DNA of 64,000 nucleotides from contig CP021375.1 in the NCBI GenBank assembly GCA_002600635.1, positions 1 to 64,000 on the forward strand, in the 5' to 3' direction. The stretch comes from Rhizobium sp. ACO-34A. GTDB lineage: Bacteria > Pseudomonadota > Alphaproteobacteria > Rhizobiales > Rhizobiaceae. The translations under genes were made by a program, and so were the position numbers. Positions 8,471 through 17,671 of the stretch are shown piece by piece (position 1 is the first letter of the stretch; every line of letters starts with the position of its first letter). The notes beneath the pieces are model-generated. The model made no database searches. It worked only from the letters and a program-made list of their open reading frames with translations, and was not told where the DNA came from.

Positions 8471-8982
8471 ACCGACCGCAGCCGAGGCTGATGACCTCGG
8501 AACTGCTCAGGCCGTCAGCAAAGCCGAGCAGCAGCATGGCACGGTCGCGCAGGATGCTGCGGTTGAGTGTTTCCAGCATGGCCGATCCTCGGGTAACACT
8601 ACTTCCTTATGCCGGGGAGGCCGGCGTGCTTGTTGTGGATGCAGGCAAGCACGGTGGCGATGTGCTGGTCCTGACGGTCGAGCAGCGTGCCGCGCTGGGT
8701 ATGGTCCCCATGGTAGCCCGACAACGCCGCTCGATCGCCGCACCCGACGCGCAGGCGGTGATGTAGAGGCCGACACCCTGTGGGGAGGGGCAGGATTTCC
8801 AGCCCCTGTCGGCGGTACCAGCTCGAGAAATGCTTCCAGTCGAAGGCATAGGCCTTGCGGGTGTTTACCGAACTGGTGGCCTCGACATAATCGAGCGATC
8901 GCTTGGTAAGCTGCGCTCGGTGGGCAGGCGGCGCGTTGCCTGCTTCATGAGGTGGGGAGGAGAGCCCGGCGTAGGAGATCAC
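8471..8982 (-). pseudogene. Tyrosine integrase remnant, frameshifted and C-terminally lost
   Basis: Fragments in different frames spell a phage-type integrase: the core-binding part TSSVNTRKAYAFDWKHFSSW, then GLYITACAS, LDRQDQHIATVLA with IHNKHA, and LRDRAMLLLGFADGLSSSEV. At least two frameshifts separate these pieces, and the catalytic R-H-R-Y region is missing beyond the GntR stop. This is a dead integrase gene marking an old mobile-element edge. Confidence 0.75.
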
Positions 8983-9304
8983 GATGCCGACCGATGGTTG
9001 CGGCGGAGAAATAGCGTCGCCGACCGCCGTGCTGTCAGATGACGCAGAGGTCTCTGGAGGCTGAATTTCCTCGTTCTGCTGAATGCTTTGGCTATTTCCC
9101 TATATCGAGATGCAAAAGGCCGATAATGCAACATTATCAATCATTATATGGAAGCGACAAGCCGTGCGGATATGATCAATAGTGTGGTCTAAACCGCACA
9201 TTTGGTATAGACTGTTTGTCATGGATTCGTCGGTCACTCTGTTGGTTTCCACGCGGAACTGAGCCGGTCGTTCTATCTCCCGATGGCTGGCGGTAGGGGC
9301 TCCC
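8983..9304. other. Non-coding stretch
   Basis: No supported gene. The stretch is relatively AT-rich around 9090-9220 (short A/T runs and TTATC repeats), which may hold a promoter or the outer edge of the old integrase element. Confidence 0.3.
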
Positions 9305-9901
9305 CTAGCGGGTGAGGAGAAGAAAATCCTCGGTGGACACGACCGCCACCTGGCAGGAGAAGCGGGCCGACAGCAGTTCAAGGGCGGCATCATGGGTCTG
9401 GTCGCGCGCGCTGCACACAGCATCGCCGACGAGAAGCATCCTATAACCTAGGTCGATGGCGCCCAGCACTGTCGCGAGCACACAGACATCCGTTTCTCCC
9501 CCGGTGATTGCGAGCGTCTCGATACCGGCCCGCTGGAGACGATCGTGGAGGCGTCCGTCAAACCATGGTGAATACACCGGCTTGTCGAAAATCAGGCCGG
9601 GCGGCACGTAGCGCCGGAGCGGACCAATGAGATCGACAAGATAGGGGGGCAACCTATCGAGGGTCAGGTCCTGCCATTTTTGATAGTACTCCCGCCAGGC
9701 ACCCCTTGCGCAGTTCGGGGACCGCGGTGGCACAAACCGGGTGAAGGTGGTTCTCGCCGCATGGTGTCCCGCGAGTTCAACGACGTTGCCGGCGATGCGG
9801 TTCATCCAGTCCACATGCCATGGCGTTTCTTCTGCGAACATACGCTGCATGTCGATGCACAGATGGTGCCAATTGCCTGCAACGGCAGCTTCCACATCCA
9901 T
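9305..9901 (-). CDS. Isochorismatase-family cysteine hydrolase
   Basis: The 198-aa product has the three catalytic residues of the family: D17 in CIDMQRMF, K107 in FDKPVYSPW and C140 in GGETDVCVLA. The family hydrolyses amide or vinyl-ether bonds in small molecules (nicotinamide, N-carbamoyl compounds, isochorismate). GGGAGG lies five bases before the chosen ATG, and the 25 in-frame codons upstream have no such site. It stands alone. A carbamoyl-amide substrate linked to the nearby hydantoinase operon is possible but speculative. Confidence 0.88.
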   Translation of the reverse strand: MDVEAAVAGNWHHLCIDMQRMFAEETPWHVDWMNRIAGNVVELAGHHAARTTFTRFVPPRSPNCARGAWREYYQKWQDLTLDRLPPYLVDLIGPLRRYVPPGLIFDKPVYSPWFDGRLHDRLQRAGIETLAITGGETDVCVLATVLGAIDLGYRMLLVGDAVCSARDQTHDAALELLSARFSCQVAVVSTEDFLLLTR

Positions 9902-10223
9902 GAGAGCCTCCCGAACATATGCGCGCCCGATCGTTCGTCCTACCTGTCGCCGGGGCATGCGGAATCCATCTGGCAAGGCGAGCCTTTTGCCCCGCGCGAA
10001 AGGAGCAGGCGCGACACGAATACATGCAGCCGCGCGCTCGCGGCCGAGTGCTCATCCTCATGATTGAAAGACGGATGGCGAGGGGTATCATTTTCATAGT
10101 CGACGCGGGTAAACTGCCGGCGATCCTTCCATGCTGGAAAAGCTTCGTGGCGATAAGCGCGACTGCCCGGCTGAGGGCTTTACGCTCATGAGGACGCTCC
10201 CTATCCTAAGGCCCCCGACATTT
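9902..10223. other. Non-coding stretch
   Basis: No supported gene. Open frames here have no ribosome sites and no recognisable product. Confidence 0.3.
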
Positions 10224-10883
10224 CTAGCCACCGCTTTCGCTGTGGGAGGCTGCGACGGATTTGGATTCCGGCGAGCCACGGAAGCGCAGAAAAATCGACA
10301 GGACAATGAGAACGACCGTCGATAGAAATTCCGACTGCCAGTTTTGGAAGGATTCGAACCAGAATTCCGCGGTTTGAAGATGGTCCATCCAAGACACGAG
10401 AGGCTGCCCGTGGCGGAGAGCCTGCAGGTTATGTGCTTGCGCACTGTAGCGCAGATGCAGGATGAAGCTCGCGAGGAAGAGGAATAAAAGAGAAAGACCC
10501 AAGGAATAGGAATAGACAACGCGCACTAGTCCACCCGCCCTGACCGGCCAGGGAGTATTCGGATCTTCAGTATCGCGTGCCGGATTTTCATCCTTTGGTG
10601 ATTGCTCGTCCGGGTCCTTCGATTCCGCGGACCCCTTTTGAAACAGGAAAGCCGTCAGGACCACATAGGCGGACATCTGGAGGAACTCGCTTTCCCAGTT
10701 TTCAAAAAGCGCAGACAGGAAATGACCACTGACGATGTAGCCGGCGAGCGTGACAGCTCTGTCGCCATGCTCCGCCAGCGCCGCGCCGTAGGTATACCAG
10801 CCGGTCAGCAGCATCCCTACAATGGTCACTAGGGAAGCAATGACCAAGGTGATCGAAAGGCCGTTGTTGCGCAGCAGCTTCAT
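10224..10883 (-). CDS. DUF6766-type membrane protein
   Basis: The 219-aa product has four hydrophobic segments: near the N-terminus (SITLVIASLVTIVGMLLTGW), around MSAYVVLTAFLF, around SLGLSLLFLFLASFIL, and FLSTVVLIVLSIFLRF. A polar acidic loop lies between the second and third. WESEFLQM and WQSEFLS repeat the same motif in the two halves, suggesting an internal duplication. Function is unknown; homologues occur in stress-related regions of rhizobia. The start overlaps the stop of the upstream small gene by ATGA. Confidence 0.8.
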   Translation of the reverse strand: MKLLRNNGLSITLVIASLVTIVGMLLTGWYTYGAALAEHGDRAVTLAGYIVSGHFLSALFENWESEFLQMSAYVVLTAFLFQKGSAESKDPDEQSPKDENPARDTEDPNTPWPVRAGGLVRVVYSYSLGLSLLFLFLASFILHLRYSAQAHNLQALRHGQPLVSWMDHLQTAEFWFESFQNWQSEFLSTVVLIVLSIFLRFRGSPESKSVAASHSESGG

Positions 10884-11275
10884 GCTTGTATCGGTTCCTT
10901 TCCTCGACGGAGAAAAGCTCTCTGGAAATTATTGGGCATGCCCGCACCGCGCGAGCCGCAAGCGACCCTCAAACCGCCTAAGGCGAGAAGGACCAAGCCC
11001 AAACCGGTCAGCCGCTTGATTGTCGAGGCCGCACCAGTCTTGGAGAAAGCCGCTCGTTCTCTTCTCCCCGAGCGGTTCGTTACGGGCGCATACGCCCCAG
11101 CTCTGATTTCCCGGAAGCATTCGTCCAGTTTCGAAACCTCAGATCGCAGGAAGCTTATCTGCCGGAGAAAGTTTGGAGCCTGGTCGGGCACGCCCACCAT
11201 GCCGTGCCCCACATCCACGACGCCGCGGGGGATGGGCTCTCCGATACGATCGTTGTCACTCCTGCCAGCCGGCAT
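10880..11275 (-). CDS. Small protein with one possible membrane helix (131 aa)
   Basis: Not recognised. GGGAGA lies a few bases before the ATG, and the stop overlaps the start of the DUF6766 gene by ATGA; both argue for a real coupled gene. The first ~75 residues are polar and helical (FLRSEVSKLDECFRE), and a hydrophobic stretch LTGLGLVLLALGGLRVA lies near residue 100. The frame is also open upstream to the IS boundary, so a longer ancestral start cannot be excluded. Confidence 0.5.
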   Translation of the reverse strand: MPAGRSDNDRIGEPIPRGVVDVGHGMVGVPDQAPNFLRQISFLRSEVSKLDECFREIRAGAYAPVTNRSGRRERAAFSKTGAASTIKRLTGLGLVLLALGGLRVACGSRGAGMPNNFQRAFLRRGKEPIQA

Positions 11276-11532
11276 TTCTCTCCCTTTCTCTTCTTGTGAA
11301 ACAATAGGTGGTGTGTTTTCCCCGAAACGCCCGGTCGGATGTTCAACTCGGAAGCCGCAAGAAAGTTTCTTCTGTCCCGTTCGGAAATTCCGAAGCGACC
11401 CGGTAACCGAACAGGACATCGTGGAGAGACGCAGGTCAGCAACTGTCGGACATCAGCGCCCTTGAGACAGAACTGGTTTAATTGAGAAGAGAGGATTTTC
11501 AGCTCATCGTAGCTCATTCAAAGGAAGCGAAG

Positions 11533-11907
11533 ATGAGACAGAAAACCGGGCCGCAAACATCAGCGGCCGAAAAGACGATCAAGGACATCCGCCGTGCCAC
11601 GCGCAAGCATCATTCGTCGGAGGAGAAGATCCGCATCGTGCTTGAAGGGCTGCGTGGCGAAGACAGCATCGCTGCGATCTGCCGCCGCGAGGGGATCACC
11701 GAAAGCCTGTATTATAGCTGGTCGAAGGAATTCCTCGAAGCGGGCAAGAAGCGCCTTGCAGGCGACACCGCCCGCTCGGCGACCAGTGACGAGGTAAAGG
11801 CTCTGCGCAAGGAGAGCCGCGACCTGAAAGAGGCGCTGGCCGATCTCACCCTGGAGAACCGCCTGCTCAAAAAAAGCATGATCGGGGATGGGGGCGACGA
11901 GGAATGA
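11533..11907 (+). CDS. IS transposase OrfA (copy 1)
   Basis: The 124-aa product has a helix-turn-helix (EKIRIVLEGLRGEDSIAAICRREGITESLYYSWSK region, about residues 30-65) and a C-terminal leucine-rich coiled coil (KALRKESRDLKEALADLTLE). OrfA proteins bind the IS ends. GGAAGCGAAG lies just before the ATG. The stop overlaps the orfB start by ATGA, so coupling rather than frameshifting appears to make OrfB. Confidence 0.9.
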   Translation: MRQKTGPQTSAAEKTIKDIRRATRKHHSSEEKIRIVLEGLRGEDSIAAICRREGITESLYYSWSKEFLEAGKKRLAGDTARSATSDEVKALRKESRDLKEALADLTLENRLLKKSMIGDGGDEE

Positions 11908-12884
11908 GATATCCCGCTACCGAAAAGCTTGAGATCATCCGGCTCGTTGAGCAGGCGCACCTGTCGGCCAGGCAAACCCTCGACAAGCTCGGCATCCCAA
12001 GGCCGACCTTCTACCGCTGGTATGATCGCTTCCAGACCCATGGCGTCGAAGGTCTGGAAGACCGGACGTCTGCGCCATCACGGGTGTGGAACCGCATTCC
12101 CGACGATGTCAGGGACCGGATCATCACCATGGCGCTGGATCATGCCGATCTTTCGCCACGCGAACTGGCGGTGAAGTTCACCGACACGGAAAGCTATTTT
12201 GTGTCAGAGGCTTCGGTCTATCGCCTGCTCAAGGCCCATGACCTGATTACGTCGCCTGCCTATATCGTCATCAAGGCCAACGACGAGTTCAAGGACAAGA
12301 CCACGCGGCCGAACGAGATATGGCAAACCGACTTCACCTATCTGAAGGTCATTGGCTGGGGATGGTTCTACCTGTCTACCATTCTCGACGACTATTCCCG
12401 TTACGTCATCGCCTGGAAGCTGTGCACCGGCATGAAAGTCGATGACGTCACCGACACGCTCGATCTGGCATTGGCCGCATCAGGCTGCGACAAGGTCAAG
12501 GTCGAGCACCGGCCACGCCTGCTGTCCGACAACGGCCCGTGTTACGTCGCCTCCGATCTCGGTGAATGGCTGGAGAAATACAAGATCGACCAGGTCCACG
12601 GTGCTCCCGGCCATCCGCAAACGCAGGGCAAGATCGAGCGTTGGCACCAAACACTCAAGAACCGCATCCTGCTCGAAAACTACTTCTTCCAGGAAGACCT
12701 AGAAGCGCAGATCGCGGCCTTCGTCGAGCACTACAATCATCGCCGATATCACGAGAGCCTCGACAATCTCACCCCGGCCGAAGTCTACTTCGGGCGCGGT
12801 CAGACCATCCTGCTCGAACGCGAAAGGATCAAACGAGACACCATCAAACAGCGCCGCTTGAACCACCAGGCCAAAGCAGCTTAA
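11904..12884 (+). CDS. IS transposase OrfB, DDE integrase core (copy 1)
   Basis: The 326-aa product has an N-terminal HTH (SARQTLDKLGIPRPTFYRWY) and an rve catalytic domain. D143 (WQTDFTYLK), D209 (LSDNGPCY) and E245 (GKIERWHQ) give the D-D(35)E spacing. It carries out DNA cutting and strand transfer at the IS ends. The sequence is intact and identical to the other two copies. Confidence 0.93.
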   Translation: MRYPATEKLEIIRLVEQAHLSARQTLDKLGIPRPTFYRWYDRFQTHGVEGLEDRTSAPSRVWNRIPDDVRDRIITMALDHADLSPRELAVKFTDTESYFVSEASVYRLLKAHDLITSPAYIVIKANDEFKDKTTRPNEIWQTDFTYLKVIGWGWFYLSTILDDYSRYVIAWKLCTGMKVDDVTDTLDLALAASGCDKVKVEHRPRLLSDNGPCYVASDLGEWLEKYKIDQVHGAPGHPQTQGKIERWHQTLKNRILLENYFFQEDLEAQIAAFVEHYNHRRYHESLDNLTPAEVYFGRGQTILLERERIKRDTIKQRRLNHQAKAA

Positions 12885-13176
12885 ATCAACCCGCAGACCG
12901 AGCCGGAAACTCCATTCTTCCAAAGCCCAAAAAGTCTCAAATCATTCGACGACGGACAGGTCAGCAACGAAAGTCTGCCGATCCTGAAAATCACCAATAG
13001 GAGAATGCGGCATCAGGTCACCCAACATCGGCGGCTTGTCAACTAGGCGGAAGATCAGGCCACGATCATTGCTGCCCCCAGCACGGCTGACGAGTGCGCA
13101 GGTGACAGACTTGCTCGACCGCATTTCCCGATCTGCGTGTTCGATAAGGGTCTTGCGAGCCTTATTAGCCCAGGCC

Positions 13177-13416
13177 TTAACGCTTGGTGCCCCCGCGGGA
13201 ATCTTGCTGGCTGTCGCCCCCGGTGCTGCTCTCGGGCGTCGGGTCCCGATTCGTGGCTTCGGGACCGGTGGCGCCCGATGGCGGATTATTGTCGAAGGTA
13301 TCGGCCTGCCCGCCCCCGATTGACGACGTCGTTTCCGAAGTGTTGAATGACGTGCCCAAGGTCCAAAGAACAAGTGTGGTGACACACGCTACGATAAGGA
13401 CGAAGCCCACTAGCAT
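13177..13416 (-). CDS. Small single-pass membrane protein (79 aa)
   Basis: An N-terminal membrane helix MLVGFVLIVACVTTLVLWTL is followed by a polar, disordered Ser/Thr/Gly/Pro-rich tail. GGAGGAAA precedes the ATG at suitable distance. The topology suggests a membrane-anchored small protein of the type common in rhizobial stress regions. Function unknown. Confidence 0.6.
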   Translation of the reverse strand: MLVGFVLIVACVTTLVLWTLGTSFNTSETTSSIGGGQADTFDNNPPSGATGPEATNRDPTPESSTGGDSQQDSRGGTKR

Positions 13417-13994
13417 CGTCGGGTTTCCTCCGCTTGGTGTTGCAGTTCAAGGGGCTGCTGCATGATCGGCCATCCTCGATGGTCGGGCTGCGCAAGCCTT
13501 GGTTCGGGGAAGAACCTGTGGGAAGCGCTTTTGTTTCCCATTCAGCAGGATTTGTAATGCCGCTCACCGGTTCCGGCAACGGAACTCACACTGTTCCGCC
13601 GATATCGGAAGAGCGCGGGGCGACAGATCAGTTCCGAATATTTTCTTTTATTCGGAGAAGGCGTCCATCCCTGCAAGGGTTTCAGCCGAATTCCGTAAAC
13701 ACCGGGGAGACCTCAAAACACCCGATCTCCGGTGAAGCGCGAGGCCTTTGGTAATTTCCTCATTCAACCATCCCCTCCCTGGCGTGCCTACTTATGAACC
13801 TGGCCTTTCCAAAAAAGGCTTCGCTGGCCCTGGTGTGGAGACGAGCGTGGTCGACTACTCAGCCGGAACAAGGAGCTGGACTCTACGCATTGCGAGGAAG
13901 GCATCGATAAAGAAAGTTGTTCAACTCCGGGGAGATTATTGCCGCCGGATACCGTCTTGAGCGCTCGCGCTAAAATTCCAACCCCAGCCTCGCC
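13417..13994. other. Non-coding stretch
   Basis: No supported gene in about 580 bases. Competing open frames lack ribosome sites. The right end leads into a stress-sigma promoter candidate. Confidence 0.3.
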
Positions 13995-14020
13995 GGAACT
14001 TCTTTCGCCTTCCAGCAGTT
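13995..14020 (+). promoter_or_regulatory. EcfG-type promoter candidate
   Basis: GGAAC, 17 bases, AGTT; 29 bp before the ATG of the 67-aa gene. It matches the general-stress sigma consensus GGAAC-N16/17-CGTT except for the first base of the -10. Confidence 0.6.
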
Positions 14021-14049
14021 TTGCCGAAGAACACAGAAAGGAGAGCGCA

Positions 14050-14253
14050 ATGGCTATGAAGAGACCGACAGAGGGCCCGCCTGGAACAACCGAGCAATCT
14101 CCCCGGTGGGAAGGGCCAAAGGAGAATAGGCCGAGAGGTTATCTGCCCGCAAAGGACGAACCGGAGGTGGATCGCGACGCGGTCGGCGAAAACCTCCGCG
14201 ACCCCCGCAAGCGCAACCTTTCGGATGCGCTGAAGACACGCGGTGCAAAGTGA
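14050..14253 (+). CDS. Small hydrophilic protein (67 aa)
   Basis: Not recognised. The product is very hydrophilic, rich in Pro, Arg, Lys, Glu and Asp, and probably disordered, as in many stress-induced small proteins. AAGGAGAG lies four bases before the ATG. An EcfG-type promoter candidate ends 29 bp upstream, so general-stress induction is likely. Confidence 0.65.
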   Translation: MAMKRPTEGPPGTTEQSPRWEGPKENRPRGYLPAKDEPEVDRDAVGENLRDPRKRNLSDALKTRGAK

Positions 14254-14830
14254 AACGTCCATCACGAGGTGCCTATATAACTGCCGCTTCTTGCCTTTGA
14301 CTTTACCCTCCGGTCGAGCTTGTCGGCGTTTTTTGAAAGCCAACCAACTCGCCGACTCGTTACAGAGGTAGTTCTGTTCTGGGTCGCACGAAGGGTTCAG
14401 GCCTTCGATGTAGATGTATGCGAGATCTGAAGAGTTCCCAGGGACCGCGTGTAGTCGAACCAGCCTCCATCTGAAACACGCTGAAACACGCCGTGTCTGG
14501 AATGGTGAGGTTCTGCTCTTTTTGCTGGGCAGGGCCTTTCTGACCTTGCCGGTCGCCGGAGACGTCTGCCTAGGCAACATAGCAAACCGGAGAGCGGCGT
14601 GGCGATCAAGGAGGGGATGCCGGACTTCCCTTGGCGGGACACGCCGGCCTCGCGCGCGGCTTTTTGGCATGCTTTGGTTAGCATGAGGGGCTATCAACGT
14701 CGTCTGCAGAATGGAAATGCACTTCCGGCAGAAGGAGACCCGATCACCTTATGGGCGGCGGGCGTGGATTTAATGAAAGGATCAAACAAACAGGTGGAAC
14801 GTTGGATTCTGCCGCGAGCGGGGAGAAATC
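14254..14830. other. Non-coding stretch
   Basis: No confident gene. An open frame starting at a GTG near 14599 would run 350 bp into the permease gene in another frame and was not accepted. Long antisense frames here have no coding features. Confidence 0.3.
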
Positions 14831-15666
14831 ATGTCCGCCTATCGAGTCGGTTTTATCGTCATGTTGACGCTGGTCTCCATTGCCTTCGTCGCGGTGCTAT
14901 GGCCCTTTTTTTCCGCAATCCTATGGGCCGTGGTTTTCGCGATCATTTTTTTTCCCCTCCATGCTCGTATCGAACGTGCCGTGAAAGGGCACGAAAATCT
15001 TGCTGCCGGCCTTTCTGTTCTAGCCTGCCTGTGTCTAGTGATCGTCCCCGGCCTCGTCGTGGCTATCTCGCTCGCGAACCAGGCAAACGCGCTTTTCCTG
15101 CGTATTCAGGACGGCGAGTTCGATCTTACGGACCTTTTGCGGAGGATAGAGAACACCCTTCCGCTCTTCATACGTGAATATCTGGAAGGCGTCAGCATCG
15201 AGGGGCTCGATCACTTGCGGGAGAGCGTGTCGGCGGCAGCGATAGGGAGCGGCGGCTTTTTTGCAGGCCGAGCATTGAGCCTTGGCCAGAGCACGCTCGC
15301 TTTTCTCCTGTCGTTTGGCACCATGCTATATCTGCTCTTCTTCCTCTTCCGCGATGGTCGCAAGCTTGCCCAGACGATAAGGCGTGCCGTTCCGTTAAGC
15401 GATGACCATACCCGGAAATTTGCCCAGAAGTTTACATCCGTAGTGCGGGCAACCGTTCGCGGAAATGTCATCATCGCCATCATCCAAGGTTTGATAGGGG
15501 GCATTGCCTTCTGGTTTGTGGATCTCCAACCGGCGTTTCTTTGGGGCGTGGCGATGATTATCTTGTCGATGTTGCCAGCCGTAGGCGCCATGTGTCCGTC
15601 GTCGAATGATTTGAGACTTTTTGGGCTTTGGAAGAATGGAGTTTCCGGCTCGGTCTGCGGGTTGAT

Positions 15667-16647
15667 TTAAGCTGCTTTGGCCTGGTGGTTCAAGCGGCGC
15701 TGTTTGATGGTGTCTCGTTTGATCCTTTCGCGTTCGAGCAGGATGGTCTGACCGCGCCCGAAGTAGACTTCGGCCGGGGTGAGATTGTCGAGGCTCTCGT
15801 GATATCGGCGATGATTGTAGTGCTCGACGAAGGCCGCGATCTGCGCTTCTAGGTCTTCCTGGAAGAAGTAGTTTTCGAGCAGGATGCGGTTCTTGAGTGT
15901 TTGGTGCCAACGCTCGATCTTGCCCTGCGTTTGCGGATGGCCGGGAGCACCGTGGACCTGGTCGATCTTGTATTTCTCCAGCCATTCACCGAGATCGGAG
16001 GCGACGTAACACGGGCCGTTGTCGGACAGCAGGCGTGGCCGGTGCTCGACCTTGACCTTGTCGCAGCCTGATGCGGCCAATGCCAGATCGAGCGTGTCGG
16101 TGACGTCATCGACTTTCATGCCGGTGCACAGCTTCCAGGCGATGACGTAACGGGAATAGTCGTCGAGAATGGTAGACAGGTAGAACCATCCCCAGCCAAT
16201 GACCTTCAGATAGGTGAAGTCGGTTTGCCATATCTCGTTCGGCCGCGTGGTCTTGTCCTTGAACTCGTCGTTGGCCTTGATGACGATATAGGCAGGCGAC
16301 GTAATCAGGTCATGGGCCTTGAGCAGGCGATAGACCGAAGCCTCTGACACAAAATAGCTTTCCGTGTCGGTGAACTTCACCGCCAGTTCGCGTGGCGAAA
16401 GATCGGCATGATCCAGCGCCATGGTGATGATCCGGTCCCTGACATCGTCGGGAATGCGGTTCCACACCCGTGATGGCGCAGACGTCCGGTCTTCCAGACC
16501 TTCGACGCCATGGGTCTGGAAGCGATCATACCAGCGGTAGAAGGTCGGCCTTGGGATGCCGAGCTTGTCGAGGGTTTGCCTGGCCGACAGGTGCGCCTGC
16601 TCAACGAGCCGGATGATCTCAAGCTTTTCGGTAGCGGGATATCTCAT
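15667..16647 (-). CDS. IS transposase OrfB (copy 2)
   Basis: 326 aa, identical to the OrfB of copy 1, with D143, D209 and E245 intact. It starts within the orfA stop (ATGA overlap). Confidence 0.93.
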   Translation of the reverse strand: MRYPATEKLEIIRLVEQAHLSARQTLDKLGIPRPTFYRWYDRFQTHGVEGLEDRTSAPSRVWNRIPDDVRDRIITMALDHADLSPRELAVKFTDTESYFVSEASVYRLLKAHDLITSPAYIVIKANDEFKDKTTRPNEIWQTDFTYLKVIGWGWFYLSTILDDYSRYVIAWKLCTGMKVDDVTDTLDLALAASGCDKVKVEHRPRLLSDNGPCYVASDLGEWLEKYKIDQVHGAPGHPQTQGKIERWHQTLKNRILLENYFFQEDLEAQIAAFVEHYNHRRYHESLDNLTPAEVYFGRGQTILLERERIKRDTIKQRRLNHQAKAA

Positions 16648-17018
16648 TCCTCGTCGCCCCCATCCCCGATCATGCTTTTTTTGAGCAGGCGGTTCTCCAG
16701 GGTGAGATCGGCCAGCGCCTCTTTCAGGTCGCGGCTCTCCTTGCGCAGAGCCTTTACCTCGTCACTGGTCGCCGAGCGGGCGGTGTCGCCTGCAAGGCGC
16801 TTCTTGCCCGCTTCGAGGAATTCCTTCGACCAGCTATAATACAGGCTTTCGGTGATCCCCTCGCGGCGGCAGATCGCAGCGATGCTGTCTTCGCCACGCA
16901 GCCCTTCAAGCACGATGCGGATCTTCTCCTCCGACGAATGATGCTTGCGCGTGGCACGGCGGATGTCCTTGATCGTCTTTTCGGCCGCTGATGTTTGCGG
17001 CCCGGTTTTCTGTCTCAT
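16644..17018 (-). CDS. IS transposase OrfA (copy 2)
   Basis: 124 aa, identical to the OrfA of copy 1: HTH region followed by a C-terminal coiled coil. Confidence 0.9.
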   Translation of the reverse strand: MRQKTGPQTSAAEKTIKDIRRATRKHHSSEEKIRIVLEGLRGEDSIAAICRREGITESLYYSWSKEFLEAGKKRLAGDTARSATSDEVKALRKESRDLKEALADLTLENRLLKKSMIGDGGDEE

Positions 17019-17671
17019 CTTCGCTTCCTTTGAATGAGCTACGATGAGCTGAAAATCCTCTCTTCTCAATTAAACCAGTTCTGTCTCAAGGGCGCTGATG
17101 TCCGACAGGCGCCATGCTTGTCTGGGTTCCGGCGGCGACCTACCTTGCGCTCATAAGTCTTTGGTGGCAGGCAATCTCGCTCGCGATGGTGGGGGTCTTC
17201 GTCATCGGCCTTGTTGATAATCTGATGCGCCCATCGCTGGTGGGCCAGGAAACCAGGGTGCCAGATTACCTGGTCCTTATCTCGACCCTCGGTGGCACCG
17301 CATTGATTGGTATGAACGGTTTCATCGTCGGTCCCATGGTTGCCGCTCTCTTCATGGCAGCATGGTCGATCTTTGTTGCGGAAAGGCAGTTGGGCGAGAA
17401 TTCGATTCAGCCAGAAAGCCGGCCTGGTCGTGTTAGTGAAAGGGACTAGCACAGGGGTACGTTCAAGCGTGGCCTGAAGCCCATTTCCGGTATCGGCTTG
17501 CCGGTTTCGAGGATTCACTAGGCCTCCCGTTCAGCGATGCAAGATGACCCGTGACCGTCCTTGTGCGGCTCGACGCCAGGAAACGCCCGCGCAAAACCCC
17601 TGTTGCGTCGCGCTGTAGCAACCCCGGCGAATGAACGGGATCTATGGCGCACAAGAGGTCCCTCGATGGGC

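Larger units (their letters stand above)
11444..12958 (+). mobile_element. Two-ORF DDE insertion sequence, copy 1 (1515 bp)
   Basis: The ends are TGTCGGAC... and ...GACGGACA, a short imperfect inverted repeat beginning TGTC. The element is flanked by an exact direct repeat GGTCAGCAAC (11434-11443 and 12959-12968; extendable to 12 bp if the end is drawn inward). It encodes an HTH orfA and a DDE orfB coupled by ATGA. All three copies in the window have the same length and identical proteins, so they moved recently. The gene plan is IS3-like, but the long target repeat is more like IS481-type elements. Confidence 0.93.
15593..17107 (-). mobile_element. Two-ORF DDE insertion sequence, copy 2 (1515 bp)
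   Basis: Same element as copy 1, in the opposite orientation. It is flanked by the direct repeat GGCGCCATG (15584-15592 and 17108-17116; 10 bp if one more base is counted), the footprint of a simple insertion into the AI-2E-family gene. Confidence 0.93.
14831..17449 (+). pseudogene. AI-2E-family permease gene interrupted by IS copy 2
   Basis: The 5' part (14831-15592, about 254 codons) encodes several membrane helices and a long periplasmic helix region typical of the AI-2E/PerM permease family. It stops at PAVGAM where the IS begins. The 3' part (17108-17449) resumes LVWVPAATYL and runs to a normal C-terminus. Removing the IS and one copy of the repeat GGCGCCATG restores one uninterrupted frame of about 366 codons. 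The family includes antiporters and small-molecule exporters. As it stands the gene is inactive. GGGGAG precedes the ATG. Confidence 0.9.

Noticed and set aside
13936..14697. Long minus-strand open frame of about 250 codons
   Set aside because: Arg/Pro/Ser-rich composition typical of antisense frames in high-GC DNA, no ribosome site, and it overlaps the better supported 67-aa gene.
14599..15177. Plus-strand open frame (GTG start) before the AI-2E-family gene
   Set aside because: More than half would overlap the permease gene in another frame; no recognised domain.
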